DNA of 64,000 nucleotides from positions 2,202,001-2,266,000 of the forward strand of contig NZ_CP064942.1 in NCBI RefSeq assembly GCF_015679265.1. The letters run 5' to 3'. A program made the translations under genes and the position numbers. Shown piece by piece: positions 35,017 through 44,338 of this stretch (the first letter of the stretch is position 1; each line of letters begins with the position of its first letter). Source of the stretch: Pontivivens ytuae (GTDB lineage: Bacteria; Pseudomonadota; Alphaproteobacteria; Rhodobacterales; Rhodobacteraceae). The notes under the pieces are model-generated. The model saw nothing but the letters and a program-made list of their open reading frames with translations. It had not been told where the DNA came from and did not search any database.

Positions 35017-35901
35017 TCAGCCAGCGCCCGACAGCATCCGCCCTGCGACGACGCCGAGCTTCCGGACCATCTCCGCATCCCGATGCTCGGTCCCGGTGAT
35101 GATCGCTGCCTCCAGCGCGCGGTCGCAGCCATGCGGACAGGGCGCCCGCTCCGCTCCGAGCAGGCCGGGCAGACGCCGCACAAGGCCGCGTGCCTTATCA
35201 GCATTGCCCAGCAGCGTCTGCACGATGGTCGAGACCTCGACATTGTCGTGATCCGGGTGCCAGCAATCATAGTCCGTGACCATCGCGACCGAGGCGTAGC
35301 AAAGCTCCGCCTCCCGCGCGAGTTTCGCCTCGGGCATGTTGGTCATGCCGATCACGTCGCAGTTCCAGACCTCGCGATAGAGCTTCGACTCCGCGAGCGT
35401 GGAGAATTGCGGGCCTTCCATGGCGAGATACGTGCCGCCGCGGTGCACGTTGATGCCCTCGGCCTTCGCCGCCTCCTCCGCCACGTCCGACAGGCGCGGG
35501 CAAGTGGGATGGGCGAGGCTGACATGTGCGACGAGGCCGGGGCCGAAGAACGACTTCTCCCGCGCGAAAGTCCGGTCGATAAACTGATCGACGATGACGA
35601 AATCGCCGGGCGCCATCTCCTCCCGGAAGCTGCCGGTGGCCGACAGGCTGAAGACATCCGTGACCCCGAGTGCCTTGAGCGCGTGGATGTTGGCGCGATA
35701 AGGCACGGTGGAAGGCGTGTGCACATGCCCCCGTCCGTGCCGCGGCAGGAAGACCATGCGCACCCCGTCGAGCATGCCGGTGAAGAGCTGGTCGGACGGC
35801 GCGCCCCACGGCGTCTCGACGGAGACCCACTCCGCGCTCTCCAGCCCCTCGATCGCGTAGAGGCCGGAGCCGCCGATGATGCCGATGGTCGTCTGGGTCA
35901 T
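35017..35901 (-). CDS. mtnP: S-methyl-5'-thioadenosine phosphorylase
   Basis: 294 residues. The family start IGIIGGSGLYAIEGLE is followed by LPRHGRGHVHTPSTVPYRAN, SATGSFREEM and the substrate-binding block TYLAMEGPQFSTLAESK. NMPEAKLAREAELCYA then leads into the CWHPDHDNVEV segment. It phosphorolyses methylthioadenosine to adenine and methylthioribose-1-phosphate. Adenine can be recovered by apt in the same window. Confidence 0.95.
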   Translation of the reverse strand: MTQTTIGIIGGSGLYAIEGLESAEWVSVETPWGAPSDQLFTGMLDGVRMVFLPRHGRGHVHTPSTVPYRANIHALKALGVTDVFSLSATGSFREEMAPGDFVIVDQFIDRTFAREKSFFGPGLVAHVSLAHPTCPRLSDVAEEAAKAEGINVHRGGTYLAMEGPQFSTLAESKLYREVWNCDVIGMTNMPEAKLAREAELCYASVAMVTDYDCWHPDHDNVEVSTIVQTLLGNADKARGLVRRLPGLLGAERAPCPHGCDRALEAAIITGTEHRDAEMVRKLGVVAGRMLSGAG

Positions 35902-35937
35902 TCGGGGCCTCCTCAGGACGCGGTTTCGCGCTTCCGC

Positions 35938-35964
35938 GCGAGGATACTTGGAACAAGCTGGAAG
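35938..35964. repeat. intergenic repeat, diverged copy
   Basis: GCGAGGATACTTGGAACAAG then CTGGAAG; a diverged member of the TATTTG repeat family between mtnP and the flavin reductase gene. Confidence 0.5.
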
Positions 35965-35968
35965 GCGG

Positions 35969-36574
35969 CTATTCGCCTGGCCGCTTCAGGCTGAACTTCT
36001 CCCGCACAACGGTGTAGTCGCGATAGCCCATCCGGGCCAGCGGGTTGAAGGTGAGTACGTCGAAGATGCCGTCAACCAGGCAATCGTCGCGCAGATGCAC
36101 GCCCGTGACCTCGCCGAAGACGGTGTAGTTCGCCTCGCCCGGCAGCTTCACGATCTGCGTGAGCTTGCATTCGAGCGACGCCGGCGCGCCCGCGACGCGG
36201 GAGCAGGCGATGGTCTCGCACTCCGCCCGCTCGAGGCCCGCCATGGCGAACTCGTCCTCGTCGCCATGGTAGTTGCCCGAGGTCAGGTTCATCACGTCGC
36301 GCATCTCGTAGCTGACGATGTTGACGCAGAAGACGCCCGTCTCGTCGATATTGGCAACCGAGTCCTTGCCCATGTGCCGGTCGTCCTTGGCCGACGTGCT
36401 CGCGAACATCACCTGCGGCGGCACGTAGGCGACGGCGTTGAAGAAGGAATAGGGCGCCAGATTCTCCCGCCCGTCCTTGCATCTCGTCGAGATCCAGCCA
36501 ATGGGGCGCGGCGTAACGACGGCGTTGAACGGGTTGTGCGGCAGGCCGTGGCCGTCTTCGGGGCGGTAGAACAT
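35969..36574 (-). CDS. flavin reductase-like FMN-binding protein
   Basis: 201 residues with the split-barrel flavin reductase pattern: NPFNAVVTPRPIGWISTR at the N-terminus, APYSFFNAVAYVPPQVMF, then ETGVFCVNIVSYEMRDVMN. FVHL-type variants bind FMN and act as reductases or as stand-alone flavoproteins; the substrate is unknown. Oriented with mtnP, which starts 66 bases upstream of its stop on the minus strand. Confidence 0.88.
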   Translation of the reverse strand: MFYRPEDGHGLPHNPFNAVVTPRPIGWISTRCKDGRENLAPYSFFNAVAYVPPQVMFASTSAKDDRHMGKDSVANIDETGVFCVNIVSYEMRDVMNLTSGNYHGDEDEFAMAGLERAECETIACSRVAGAPASLECKLTQIVKLPGEANYTVFGEVTGVHLRDDCLVDGIFDVLTFNPLARMGYRDYTVVREKFSLKRPGE

Positions 36575-36709
36575 GAGGCTCCTCGGTCTTGGCGGGCGGA
36601 TCGCGGCGTGCTAGCCCGGCGGAATGTAACCGAAAAGGGGCACGGGACCAGATGATGCGACGAGGCTGAGACGAGAGAGCCCTTTCCCGTCCCTGCCCTC
36701 GGAGTCCCC

Positions 36710-37195
36710 ATGACCCGCCTGCTTCTCGAACGCGCCGACGACACCTACGAGGTGGAACTGCTCTACGACCTGGCCTTCGCGCCGGGCCGCACGGCGCTGT
36801 CGAGCTACCGCCTGCGCAGCGGTCCGCCGGTCGAGGGTCTGAGCTGGATGGTGCGCGACGAATACGACGTGCTGGCCGCTGCGATCCGTTATTGGCCGGT
36901 GAGGGTTGGCGAGGCCGCGGCCCTACTGCTCGGCCCCATCGCGGTGCACCCGGTGCGGCAGGGGGAGGGGCTGGGTGCGCTCCTGATCCGTCATACGCTG
37001 GAGCTGGCGTCCGGCCTCGGCTGGTCTCGTGTGATCCTCGTCGGTGACGCGCCGTACTATGGCCGCTTTGGCTTCCGGCGCGACCTCGCGCTCGGCCTCG
37101 AGTACCCGCCGCCCACCAATCCAGAACGCCTGCTTGCCCTCGAACTGGAGCCGGGCGCCATGACGGGTGTCGCGGGACTGGTGGAGCCCGCCTGA
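36710..37195 (+). CDS. GNAT-family N-acetyltransferase
   Basis: 161 residues; acetyl-CoA binding motif VHPVRQGEGLGALLIRHTL near residue 82, then VGDAPYYGRFGF, which is the typical end of YhbS-like acetyltransferases. The acceptor substrate is unknown. It lies upstream of tsaD, separated by a repeat-bearing gap of 96 bases. Confidence 0.88.
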   Translation: MTRLLLERADDTYEVELLYDLAFAPGRTALSSYRLRSGPPVEGLSWMVRDEYDVLAAAIRYWPVRVGEAAALLLGPIAVHPVRQGEGLGALLIRHTLELASGLGWSRVILVGDAPYYGRFGFRRDLALGLEYPPPTNPERLLALELEPGAMTGVAGLVEPA

Positions 37196-37209
37196 TCCTT
37201 CATCTTTCC

Positions 37210-37270
37210 CCAAATACGCAAGCGACGGTGCGGGCAGGCGCCTCCGGCGGGGATATTTGACGAAGAGAGA
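37210..37270. repeat. paired intergenic repeats, opposite orientation
   Basis: CCAAATACGCAAG at 37210-37222 (reverse orientation) followed by GCGCCTCCGGCGGGGATATT and TGACGAAGAGAG at 37238-37270 (forward), between the acetyltransferase and tsaD. Confidence 0.65.
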
Positions 37271-37291
37271 GGCGAAGGGTACGCGGGGCCG

Positions 37292-38374
37292 ATGACCCGC
37301 GCGCCCCTCATCCTCGGCCTCGAATCGAGCTGTGACGACACTGCCGCCGCCGTCGTGAGCGCAGAGCGGGAGGTCCTGTCCTCACGTGTCTTCTCCCAAG
37401 CTGACCTCCATGCCGATTTCGGCGGCGTGGTGCCGGAGATCGCGGCGCGCGCGCACGCGGAGCGGCTGGACATCGTGGTGGAGCAGGCGCTTGCGGAGGC
37501 GGGCGTGACGCTGGCCGAGATCGAGGCCGTCGCGGTGACCGCCGGGCCTGGCCTGATCGGCGGCGTCCTGTCCGGCGTGATGTTCGCCAAAGGGCTGGCG
37601 GCGGGCGCAGGCAAGCCGCTGATCGGAGTGAACCATCTTGCAGGCCATGCACTCACGCCCCGCCTGACCGATGGGTTGGAGTTTCCCTACCTCATGCTGC
37701 TCGTCTCCGGTGGGCACTGCCAGTTCCTCGCCGTTGCGGGGCCGGAGGAGTTCACCCGGCTCGGCGGCACCATCGACGATGCGCCGGGCGAGGCCTTCGA
37801 CAAGACGGCAAAACTCCTTGGCCTGCCGCAGCCAGGCGGCCCGGCGGTCGAGCAGGAGGCAACGCAGGGCGACCCCACCCGCTTCGACTTTCCCCGCCCG
37901 CTGATAGACCGGCCCGGCTGCGATATGAGCTTTTCGGGGCTGAAGACAGCGCTGCGCCGGGCCCGCGATCAGATCATCACGGAGAAGGGCGGGCTGACCC
38001 TGCAGGATCGCGCCGATCTCTGCGCCTCGTTCCAGGCGGCGGTCGCCGACGTGCTGACCGGCAAGACCCGCCGCGCCATGACGGCCTTTACCGAGAGCCA
38101 CGGCGCCACCACCATCGCCGTCGCCGGCGGGGTCGCCGCCAACCGCACGCTCCGCGCCGGGCTGGAGGCCGCCGCCACTGAGGCCGGCTTCGCCTTCACC
38201 GCCCCGCCGCTCGCGCTCTGCACCGATAACGGCGCGATGATCGCCTGGGCGGGGTGGGAGCGCTATCGTCTCGGCCAGACTGACGATATGACCCTCGCGG
38301 CCCGCCCCCGCTGGCCGCTCGACACCACCGCTGCCCCGATGCTCGGATCGGGGCGCAAAGGCGCCAAGGCCTGA
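37292..38374 (+). CDS. tsaD: tRNA N6-adenosine threonylcarbamoyltransferase
   Basis: 360 residues, full length. It begins [14 protein letters not shown]; the metal-binding histidines sit in [10 protein letters not shown], followed by [31 protein letters not shown] and the late [10 protein letters not shown]. It transfers threonylcarbamoyl to A37 of ANN-decoding tRNAs with TsaB/TsaE. Its natural downstream neighbour yciI is broken in this genome. Confidence 0.96.
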   Translation: MTRAPLILGLESSCDDTAAAVVSAEREVLSSRVFSQADLHADFGGVVPEIAARAHAERLDIVVEQALAEAGVTLAEIEAVAVTAGPGLIGGVLSGVMFAKGLAAGAGKPLIGVNHLAGHALTPRLTDGLEFPYLMLLVSGGHCQFLAVAGPEEFTRLGGTIDDAPGEAFDKTAKLLGLPQPGGPAVEQEATQGDPTRFDFPRPLIDRPGCDMSFSGLKTALRRARDQIITEKGGLTLQDRADLCASFQAAVADVLTGKTRRAMTAFTESHGATTIAVAGGVAANRTLRAGLEAAATEAGFAFTAPPLALCTDNGAMIAWAGWERYRLGQTDDMTLAARPRWPLDTTAAPMLGSGRKGAKA

Positions 38375-38386
38375 GAAGGAGAGCCC

Positions 38387-38461
38387 ATGCTTCACGTCAT
38401 CATCGCCCACGACAGTCCCGGCGCGTTTGTCCGATACGGCAAAGGCTCGTTTCGAAAGTAG
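38387..38461 (+). pseudogene. yciI-like gene, 5' fragment
   Basis: Starts MLHVIIAHDSPGAF, the usual beginning of YCII-domain proteins, with AGGAG in front. Homology ends after about 14 residues and a TAG follows at 38459. The matching 3' end lies about 0.9 kb downstream at 39365-39463, so the gene was split by an insertion or replacement. Confidence 0.7.
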
Positions 38462-39365
38462 GGGCAGGTGCCGGGCGGCGGATGAACGGAGATATCGTGA
38501 TCGTGGGACTCACCTTACCCGTTGTTAAGAAAGAGCATGTCGAGGGGCAGTCTCGGTCTCTCATTGCCGGTGCTGCAAATGAATGAGCTCAAGTGCTATC
38601 AACTCGCACGGGACTTCGCTTGCCCGACGTCCAGCCATGTGACGTGGGCCCTTGAGAGGGATGGCCCACAGTACAGTCGGGAAGGTGCTCAATGGCATCC
38701 GTTGGAAGATCTGCACTACGCCACCGGGGGCAATACGTGGGCAGCGCAGGGGCCGCTAGAATCTGAAAGCAAGGAGCAGCTTTCAAAGCTTTGGGCGATA
38801 GTCCGTGGAGGCAAGAAGCCTTACCGGAACAGTCATGTTCTGGGTGACTACATTGCGCGCGTCACCGAAGAAGTGATCGTGGATGAAGCCTTCTTCCAGA
38901 TCATGACTGCGTTGGACGACACGGCGTTCGATTTCACGCCTCATGACAAGGTCTGGGATCCGGTTCGAGCCTGCCCGCCCTGGGACGGTCCGTTCTTCTT
39001 TGCCACGCTTCTGCCAATGTTCGAAAGCTACGATCTCGAACTTAGCAAAATTGGCCCGATGGATCGTGTCGTGGAAAAGTACCGCGGAGCGTATTCCTCC
39101 CGTGGCGCCCGGCGGGTCGTCCGCGCCAGCAAGATTGCGGGCCGCTTGATATGGCGTGATGCGTTCATGCGGGATGTGCTCTGCACGCAACCTGTTGTTG
39201 ATGCACTCAACAAGCTCGGGGTGCCGGAGTGGCAGGCGATCCCCGTTGAAGTGTTGGACGACCGGCACTGATGTCACATAACGACGATACCGCAACTTGG
39301 AGAGGTTATGCCTGGTGGATCAATGTCAAGACTGCCCAAATGTGCAAAAAGAGCCGGTCTTGGGC
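38429..39365. other. about 0.9 kb of foreign DNA inserted in yciI
   Basis: The approximate boundaries are where YciI homology stops and resumes. Base composition is lower in GC than the flanks and codon use differs. It carries one clear gene (38579-39271). The imperfect direct match CGATACGGCAAA (near 38432) and CGATACCGCAAC (near 39286) is suggestive but weak. I found no transposase, integrase or convincing terminal inverted repeats. Confidence 0.6.
38579..39271 (+). CDS. Imm11-like (DUF1629) immunity-type hypothetical protein
   Basis: 230 residues from ATG 38579; an in-frame ATG at 38537 would add 14. Rich in aromatic residues and Asp/Glu, no signal or membrane segment. The N-terminus (KCYQLARDF) and the C-terminal pattern LIWRDAFMRDVLCTQPVVDA then LGVPEWQAIPVEV resemble Imm11-type immunity proteins of polymorphic toxin systems, which also end with a strand, a helix and a short FEPV-like strand. 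This is a pattern judgement, not a search result. No toxin gene is visible beside it. Codon use is less GC-rich than its neighbours, supporting recent acquisition. Confidence 0.4.
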   Translation: MNELKCYQLARDFACPTSSHVTWALERDGPQYSREGAQWHPLEDLHYATGGNTWAAQGPLESESKEQLSKLWAIVRGGKKPYRNSHVLGDYIARVTEEVIVDEAFFQIMTALDDTAFDFTPHDKVWDPVRACPPWDGPFFFATLLPMFESYDLELSKIGPMDRVVEKYRGAYSSRGARRVVRASKIAGRLIWRDAFMRDVLCTQPVVDALNKLGVPEWQAIPVEVLDDRH

Positions 39366-39463
39366 TGCGCACGGCCGATCGGGCCGCCGCCGATCCCTAT
39401 GCGAAGGCCAGCCTCTTTCGCACCGTCGACATCCACCCCTGGAACCGCGTGATCGGAGGCTGA
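39323..39463 (+). pseudogene. yciI-like gene, 3' fragment
   Basis: The frame ends with ADRAAADPYAKASLFRTVD then IHPWNRVIGG and a stop at 39461-39463, which is the conserved C-terminus of YCII proteins. The first part of this frame (to about 39365) is unrelated. The EVE gene ribosome binding site (GGAGG) lies in its last codons, so the remnant still serves its neighbour. Confidence 0.7.
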
Positions 39464-39464
39464 C

Positions 39465-39884
39465 ATGCGCTACTGGCTGTTCAAGTCCGAGCCCAACACC
39501 TGGTCCTGGGACGATCAGGTGGCAAAGGGCGACGCGGGGGAGGAGTGGGACGGGGTCCGCAACTACCAGGCCCGCAACAACATGCGGGAGATGAAGCTGG
39601 GCGACCGCGGCTTCTTCTATCACTCCGTCAACGAGAAGCAGATCGTCGGCGTGGTCGAGGTCATCGCCGAGGCGCACCCCGATTCGAAGACCGACGACCC
39701 GCGCTGGGAATGCGTGGACATCAAGGCCATCGGTCCGTTCGAGACGCCGGTGACCCTCGATGATTGCAAGGCGGAGCCGCGGCTCGCCGAGATGATCCTT
39801 GTCAACAACTCGCGCCTGTCGGTGCAGCCTGTCACCGAGGCGGAGTGGAAGATCGTCTGTGAAATGGGGGGCTACAAGGGCTGA
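39465..39884 (+). CDS. EVE domain protein
   Basis: 139 residues, one complete EVE domain: MRYWLFKSEPNTWSWDDQ, then WDGVRNYQARNNMREMKLGD and GFFYHSVNEKQIVGVVEV. EVE domains read modified bases in nucleic acids. In this clade the gene typically follows tsaD and yciI, and that order holds here apart from the insertion. Confidence 0.94.
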   Translation: MRYWLFKSEPNTWSWDDQVAKGDAGEEWDGVRNYQARNNMREMKLGDRGFFYHSVNEKQIVGVVEVIAEAHPDSKTDDPRWECVDIKAIGPFETPVTLDDCKAEPRLAEMILVNNSRLSVQPVTEAEWKIVCEMGGYKG

Positions 39885-39989
39885 TGCCTGCCTCTCGGTG
39901 GGCGGCAAAAATACAACCATAGGCTGATCTTCGCCGATGCGTTTCCCTGATGTATGATGCCCGCCGATATCCGGGACGGGAGAATACCA

Positions 39990-41273
39990 ATGCTAGCCCT
40001 CATCCGCATCGCCGCTGTTCTCGCGGCGGTGTTTCCCCTGCCTGCACTGGCGCAGGAGGAGCTTGTTCCAGCGCAGATCCGCGGCATCCAGACGTTGCTC
40101 GCCCATGCCGAGGTCTACGACGGGCTGGTCGACGGAAGCTGGGGGGAGCGGACGGCCGCCGCGGCCGCACAACTCCTGGATCAGGAGTCGGTCAGCGCGG
40201 AGCAGGCCACCGGCCTTCTCGCCGACTGGGCCGCGCTGCAGGCGGAACTCGGCTGGGACATCCGCCCGTCCGAGGACGAGGCCGTCGCACTCGGCCTGCC
40301 GTGGGAGAGCGTGACGCTGGAACCGGTCGAGGGTGGTGCGACCCGCTATCTCGACCCCACCGGCCTCGACACGCTGGTCTGGCGCAGCGACGCCGCGGGC
40401 ATGCAGGAGGCCCATGGCCGGATCGAGGAGGCGCTGGCGACCGGCGATCTCTACACGCTGCGCACCGGCGCGCGTCAGGTCACGTCGGCCGAGATCGAGG
40501 ATGCGCGCATCGCCTATCTCCGCTCCGAACCGCTGGAGGAGGGCTGGATCAACATCCGTGTCCTCGCCCCGACCGAGCGGCGCCCGCTCTTCAACGCCAC
40601 GGTGGCGAGCATCTTCGTCGGACAGATCCCCGAGATCTCGACAGGGACTCCGGCGAGCGACACAGCGGAGGCCGAGCCGGTGCTTGTGCAGGCCGAGCGT
40701 GTGCAGCAGGCCGCGGGCACCGGCTTCTACGTCAACAACACCGACATTCTGACGGCCTTCGCGCTCGTCGATCAGTGCCCGCGGGTGGAGATCCGGGACG
40801 GCATCGCGGCCGAGGTCCTGCATCTCGACGGGGCGGGTGAGGTCGCGGTCATCACGGCGCCGGGTGAGCGTTCGACGACGTGGCTCGCCCTGTCCGATGC
40901 TGCGCTGCCCGATCCCGGCGACCGCGCCCGGGTCATCGGATACCAGGATGGCGGCGGGCTGAGCGCGAGCACGGCGGAGCGCGGTGCAGGGGCGGAGCCG
41001 CAGAACGGCACCGTTGCCGTGCGCGTGCCCGTCTTCGCCGGCATGGACGGCGCACCGGCGCTCGACGCCGGCGATGCTGTCGCAGGGCTTGCCACCAGCG
41101 GGACCGGCGCCCGCGACGGTGTGGTCATCGGCGCAGGGGCACTGGCGGCAGTCCTCGACACCGCGCGGATCGCCTACGACCTCCAACCCTCCGAACCCGG
41201 CGAGGGGGCAGGCGCGCGCCTCACCGCCTCCACCGCCAACGCGATCGTCCCCGTGCGCTGCGTCGGCGGCTGA
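39990..41273 (+). CDS. secreted peptidoglycan-binding/trypsin-like pseudoenzyme
   Basis: 427 residues from the ATG at 39990 with GGGAGAA upstream and signal peptide ALIRIAAVLAAVFPLPALA|QE. A peptidoglycan-binding-like helical repeat comes first (IRGIQTLLAHAEVYDGLVD, then GSWGERTAAA). The C-terminal half follows the trypsin-like pattern: GTGFYVNNTDILTAFALVDQ is where GSGFxVxxxxxLTNxHVV is expected. The histidine is replaced, and the later FAGMDGAPALDAG lacks the GxSG serine. It is therefore probably a non-catalytic binding protein. Confidence 0.65.
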   Translation: MLALIRIAAVLAAVFPLPALAQEELVPAQIRGIQTLLAHAEVYDGLVDGSWGERTAAAAAQLLDQESVSAEQATGLLADWAALQAELGWDIRPSEDEAVALGLPWESVTLEPVEGGATRYLDPTGLDTLVWRSDAAGMQEAHGRIEEALATGDLYTLRTGARQVTSAEIEDARIAYLRSEPLEEGWINIRVLAPTERRPLFNATVASIFVGQIPEISTGTPASDTAEAEPVLVQAERVQQAAGTGFYVNNTDILTAFALVDQCPRVEIRDGIAAEVLHLDGAGEVAVITAPGERSTTWLALSDAALPDPGDRARVIGYQDGGGLSASTAERGAGAEPQNGTVAVRVPVFAGMDGAPALDAGDAVAGLATSGTGARDGVVIGAGALAAVLDTARIAYDLQPSEPGEGAGARLTASTANAIVPVRCVGG

Positions 41274-41343
41274 GCTTGCCGCGCGGACGCGGCTGGCGCA
41301 GGCTGGGCGGCACCCAAACGCGCCCGAACGCGGAGGAGCCGCC

Positions 41344-41727
41344 ATGGAGATCGTCGCCGTTCTGGTCGCCGCCGCCGCGATCTGGGCCATCGGGGCCGCG
41401 TGGTACGGCCTGATGTCCGGCCCGTGGCGCGACGCGGCCGGCATCGCGCCGTCGGAAGAGAGTGGCATGAGCCGCGCGGTCTTCGGCCTCAGCTATGCCT
41501 GCTTTGTGCTGCTTTGCGGCTTCTTGCAGTGGATCTGGTACCTCGCCGACGTACAGGGTGCGGCGGAGGGCCTGATGATGGGGGCAGGCGTCGGCGCGTT
41601 CCTCGGGGTTCCGTGGATGGCGGTGAACAACATGTATAGCGGCCGCCCCTGGGTGCTGACGCTGATCGACGGGACCTATGCGGTGATCGGCGTGGCCGCC
41701 GGAGGCGCGGTGCTGGAGCTGTTCTGA
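41344..41727 (+). CDS. DUF1761-like membrane protein
   Basis: 127 residues with four hydrophobic helices. The start EIVAVLVAAAAIWAIGAAWY, followed by GLMSGPW, is the usual DUF1761 N-terminus. Function unknown. It is followed 2 bases later by a small hypothetical gene. Confidence 0.7.
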   Translation: MEIVAVLVAAAAIWAIGAAWYGLMSGPWRDAAGIAPSEESGMSRAVFGLSYACFVLLCGFLQWIWYLADVQGAAEGLMMGAGVGAFLGVPWMAVNNMYSGRPWVLTLIDGTYAVIGVAAGGAVLELF

Positions 41728-41729
41728 AC

Positions 41730-41963
41730 GTGACCGACGACCTCGAACGGGATCTCGAGGTGCTCCTCGATCAGCTCTGCGTGCAATGGGGCTTCTGCAA
41801 CGAACTGGGGGCTGCCGCGCTGCTGAACCGGCCGGAGCCGCTCTACGCGGACACGTTCGCCGAGGCGGTACTTGCGGCCGAAGGGTTCGTGCCCGAGCAC
41901 GAACCCGCGTGGCACCGGCGGCTGAAGCGGCGCTTCAAGGACCGCTACGGCGCCTCGGTCTGA
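41730..41963 (+). CDS. small conserved-looking hypothetical protein
   Basis: 77 residues from a GTG, starting 2 bases after the DUF1761-like gene. Acidic N-terminus (TDDLERDLEVLLDQLCVQWG) and basic end (RRLKRRFKDRYG). Soluble, no recognised domain. Its stop lies 3 bases from the convergent extensin-like gene. Confidence 0.65.
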   Translation: MTDDLERDLEVLLDQLCVQWGFCNELGAAALLNRPEPLYADTFAEAVLAAEGFVPEHEPAWHRRLKRRFKDRYGASV

Positions 41964-41966
41964 GGC

Positions 41967-42653
41967 CTAGCGGCAGAATCCGCCGCGGTTCTGCATGTGG
42001 AAATGGTCGGCATGCAGCGCGTTGTAATCGGGGCCGAGCACCGTTCCGAACCACCGGCAGCCGCCATTGCGCAGACCCTGCCAGAAGGACGTATCCTCCC
42101 AGTCCTCGATCAGCTCGATCTGGCGGCCATCCTCCAGCGTGAAGCCTGCGACGTCGATCGCGTCCGCCGTTGCATGGGTGCTCATGCGGGTGGAGCTGCC
42201 GCGGATCGTGCGGCAGTTGTAGCTCGACTGGTGGCGGATCGTCGTCACCCGCTCCCCGAACTCCGCCTCGACGAGGGGCTGGAGCGTGTGCCGCTCCCAC
42301 ATCGCCAGCCGCAGCGCGGTCTCGCAGGTCGTCTCCACCGGGCGCAGCTCCGCATCGCCCACGCGGGTGAGCCGCACCCGGTCGCGGATATGGCAGACGT
42401 CGGAGACCTCGATGTCGGACAACGCCTCGAACGCCGCACCGGGCCGCAGCGTCGCCCTGCAGGTCGCGCCATCGCGCACCGCCCGCCCGATCTTCCACGA
42501 GGTGACGGGCGTGACCGGATCGGTCAGCACCAGCGGCTCGATCGGGTTCCACCAGCGTGGCAATGGCGTCTGCGGATGAACCACAAGGGTCCACCCGCCG
42601 AAGCCTGCCAGGACCAGCAAGCCGAGCGCCGCGATGCGGCGCAGCCAGCGCAT
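41967..42653 (-). CDS. extensin-like family protein (probable murein DD-peptidase fold)
   Basis: 228 residues with one N-terminal membrane anchor (residues 5-24). The body matches the extensin-like C-terminal domain (PF06904): YNCRTIRGSSTRMSTHATAD, AIDVAGF and the end LHADHFHMQNRGGFCR. The STHATADAIDV and DHFHM residues mirror the zinc site of LAS-type murein peptidases. Probably periplasmic and anchored in the inner membrane. One base separates it from the ahcY stop, so the two are cotranscribed. Confidence 0.85.
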   Translation of the reverse strand: MRWLRRIAALGLLVLAGFGGWTLVVHPQTPLPRWWNPIEPLVLTDPVTPVTSWKIGRAVRDGATCRATLRPGAAFEALSDIEVSDVCHIRDRVRLTRVGDAELRPVETTCETALRLAMWERHTLQPLVEAEFGERVTTIRHQSSYNCRTIRGSSTRMSTHATADAIDVAGFTLEDGRQIELIEDWEDTSFWQGLRNGGCRWFGTVLGPDYNALHADHFHMQNRGGFCR

Positions 42654-42654
42654 C

Positions 42655-44040
42655 CTAGTAGCGGTAGTGCTCGGGCTTGAACGGCCCCTCCGGCGTCACG
42701 CCGATATAGTCCGCCTGCTCCTTGTCGAGCCGGGTGAGCTTCACCCCGATTCGGTCGAGATGCAGGCGCGCCACCTTCTCATCGAGGTGCTTGGGCAGGA
42801 TGTAGACCTTGTTCTCGTACTCGTCGCCCTTGGTCCACAGCTCGATCTGCGCCAGCACCTGGTTGGTGAAGGACGCGGACATCACGAAGGACGGGTGGCC
42901 GGTCGCGTTGCCTAGGTTCAGCAGGCGGCCTTCGGACAGCAGGATGATCCGGTTGCCCGAGGGCATCTCGATCATGTCCACCTGATCCTTGATCTTGGTC
43001 CACTTGTGGTTCTTGAGGGCGGCGACCTGGATCTCGTTGTCGAAGTGGCCGATGTTGCCAACGATCGCCATGTCCTTCATCGCGCGCATGTGCTCGATGC
43101 GGATCACGTCCTTGTTGCCGGTGGTGGTGATGAAGATGTCGGCCGTCTCCAGCGCGTCCTCCAGAAGAACGACCTCGAAGCCGTCCATGGCGGCTTGAAG
43201 CGCGCAGATCGGATCGACTTCCGTCACCTTGACCCGTGCACCAGCGCCGCGCAGCGAGGCGGCGGAGCCTTTGCCCACGTCGCCATAGCCCATCACGACC
43301 GCGACCTTGCCGGCCATCATCGTGTCGGTCGCGCGGCGGATGCCGTCGACCAGCGACTCCTTGCAGCCGTACTTGTTGTCGAACTTCGACTTGGTGACGC
43401 TGTCGTTCACGTTGATCGCCGGGAAGGGGAGCTGGCCCTTCTTCACGAGATCATAGAGGCGGTGCACGCCGGTCGTGGTCTCCTCCGAGACACCCTTGAT
43501 CGCGTCGCGCGTTTTGGTGAACCAGCCCGGGGACTGCTCCATCCGCTTTTTGATCTGTGCGTGGATCACTTCCTCCTCCTCAGAGGTCGGGATACCCAAA
43601 TCCTCACCAGCCTCGGCCCGTGCGCCGAGCAGGACGTAGAGGGTCGCGTCGCCCCCGTCGTCGAGGATCATGTTTGCGCCTTCGGGGAACTGGAAGGAGC
43701 GGTCGAGGTAGTCCCAGTGCTCCTCCAGCGACTGGCCCTTCACGGCAAAGACCGGAACGTTGCCCGCCGCGATCGCCGCCGCCGCATGATCCTGGGTCGA
43801 GAAGATGTTGCAGGAGGCCCAGCGCACATCCGCACCCAGCTCCACCAGCGTCTCGATCAGCACGGCGGTCTGGATCGTCATGTGCAGCGATCCGACGATG
43901 CGCGCGCCCTTGAGAGGTTTGCTCTCGCCATACTCTGCCCGCAGCGCCATCAGGCCCGGCATTTCGGTCTCGGCGATGTCCAGCTCCTTGCGGCCGTAAT
44001 CCGCAAGCTCGATGTCCTTGACGACGTAATCCTTGGCCAT
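42655..44040 (-). CDS. ahcY: adenosylhomocysteinase
   Basis: 461 residues from the ATG at 44040 (GGGGGACC precedes it). NAD-binding [20 protein letters not shown], substrate segments [16 protein letters not shown] and [16 protein letters not shown], and the C-terminal lid ending KPEHYRY are all standard. It hydrolyses S-adenosylhomocysteine to homocysteine and adenosine, regenerating methylation potential. No SAH riboswitch was recognised in its leader. Confidence 0.97.
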   Translation of the reverse strand: MAKDYVVKDIELADYGRKELDIAETEMPGLMALRAEYGESKPLKGARIVGSLHMTIQTAVLIETLVELGADVRWASCNIFSTQDHAAAAIAAGNVPVFAVKGQSLEEHWDYLDRSFQFPEGANMILDDGGDATLYVLLGARAEAGEDLGIPTSEEEEVIHAQIKKRMEQSPGWFTKTRDAIKGVSEETTTGVHRLYDLVKKGQLPFPAINVNDSVTKSKFDNKYGCKESLVDGIRRATDTMMAGKVAVVMGYGDVGKGSAASLRGAGARVKVTEVDPICALQAAMDGFEVVLLEDALETADIFITTTGNKDVIRIEHMRAMKDMAIVGNIGHFDNEIQVAALKNHKWTKIKDQVDMIEMPSGNRIILLSEGRLLNLGNATGHPSFVMSASFTNQVLAQIELWTKGDEYENKVYILPKHLDEKVARLHLDRIGVKLTRLDKEQADYIGVTPEGPFKPEHYRY

Positions 44041-44338
44041 GTGGTCCCCCATTGAGCGGTATCGCTAGCGCAGATAGCACCCCGTCTCGCGCCGAACAAC
44101 GTCACTTACCGGTCATCTTGCCGCTCTGTATCTGGCGCGCCCGTGGACGGCCGCCCTTTGCTCGCGTGGTGCTACGGCCCGCATCGCAAAAAGCAGGACC
44201 GCCGCATGGCTTGGGTTCCGATTTTGTTTCACAACCACATGGGGAGCATCACGCAGGCGTCATGCCGCGTGCGGCGCTTGTGCGCCCCGGTTCATCGCCC
44301 GGTCATGATACGATCAGGCTCCAGCTAGGGAGGATAAA

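Noticed and set aside
38429..39365. Terminal inverted repeats at the yciI insert (GGCTC-n-TTT at both ends)
   Set aside because: Only about nine matching bases with no sharp boundary; could be chance.
44041..44338. Possible SAH riboswitch or extra gene between ahcY and the YceI gene
   Set aside because: No match to the SAH aptamer consensus that I can see, and the short open frame there has no family resemblance or good ribosome binding site.
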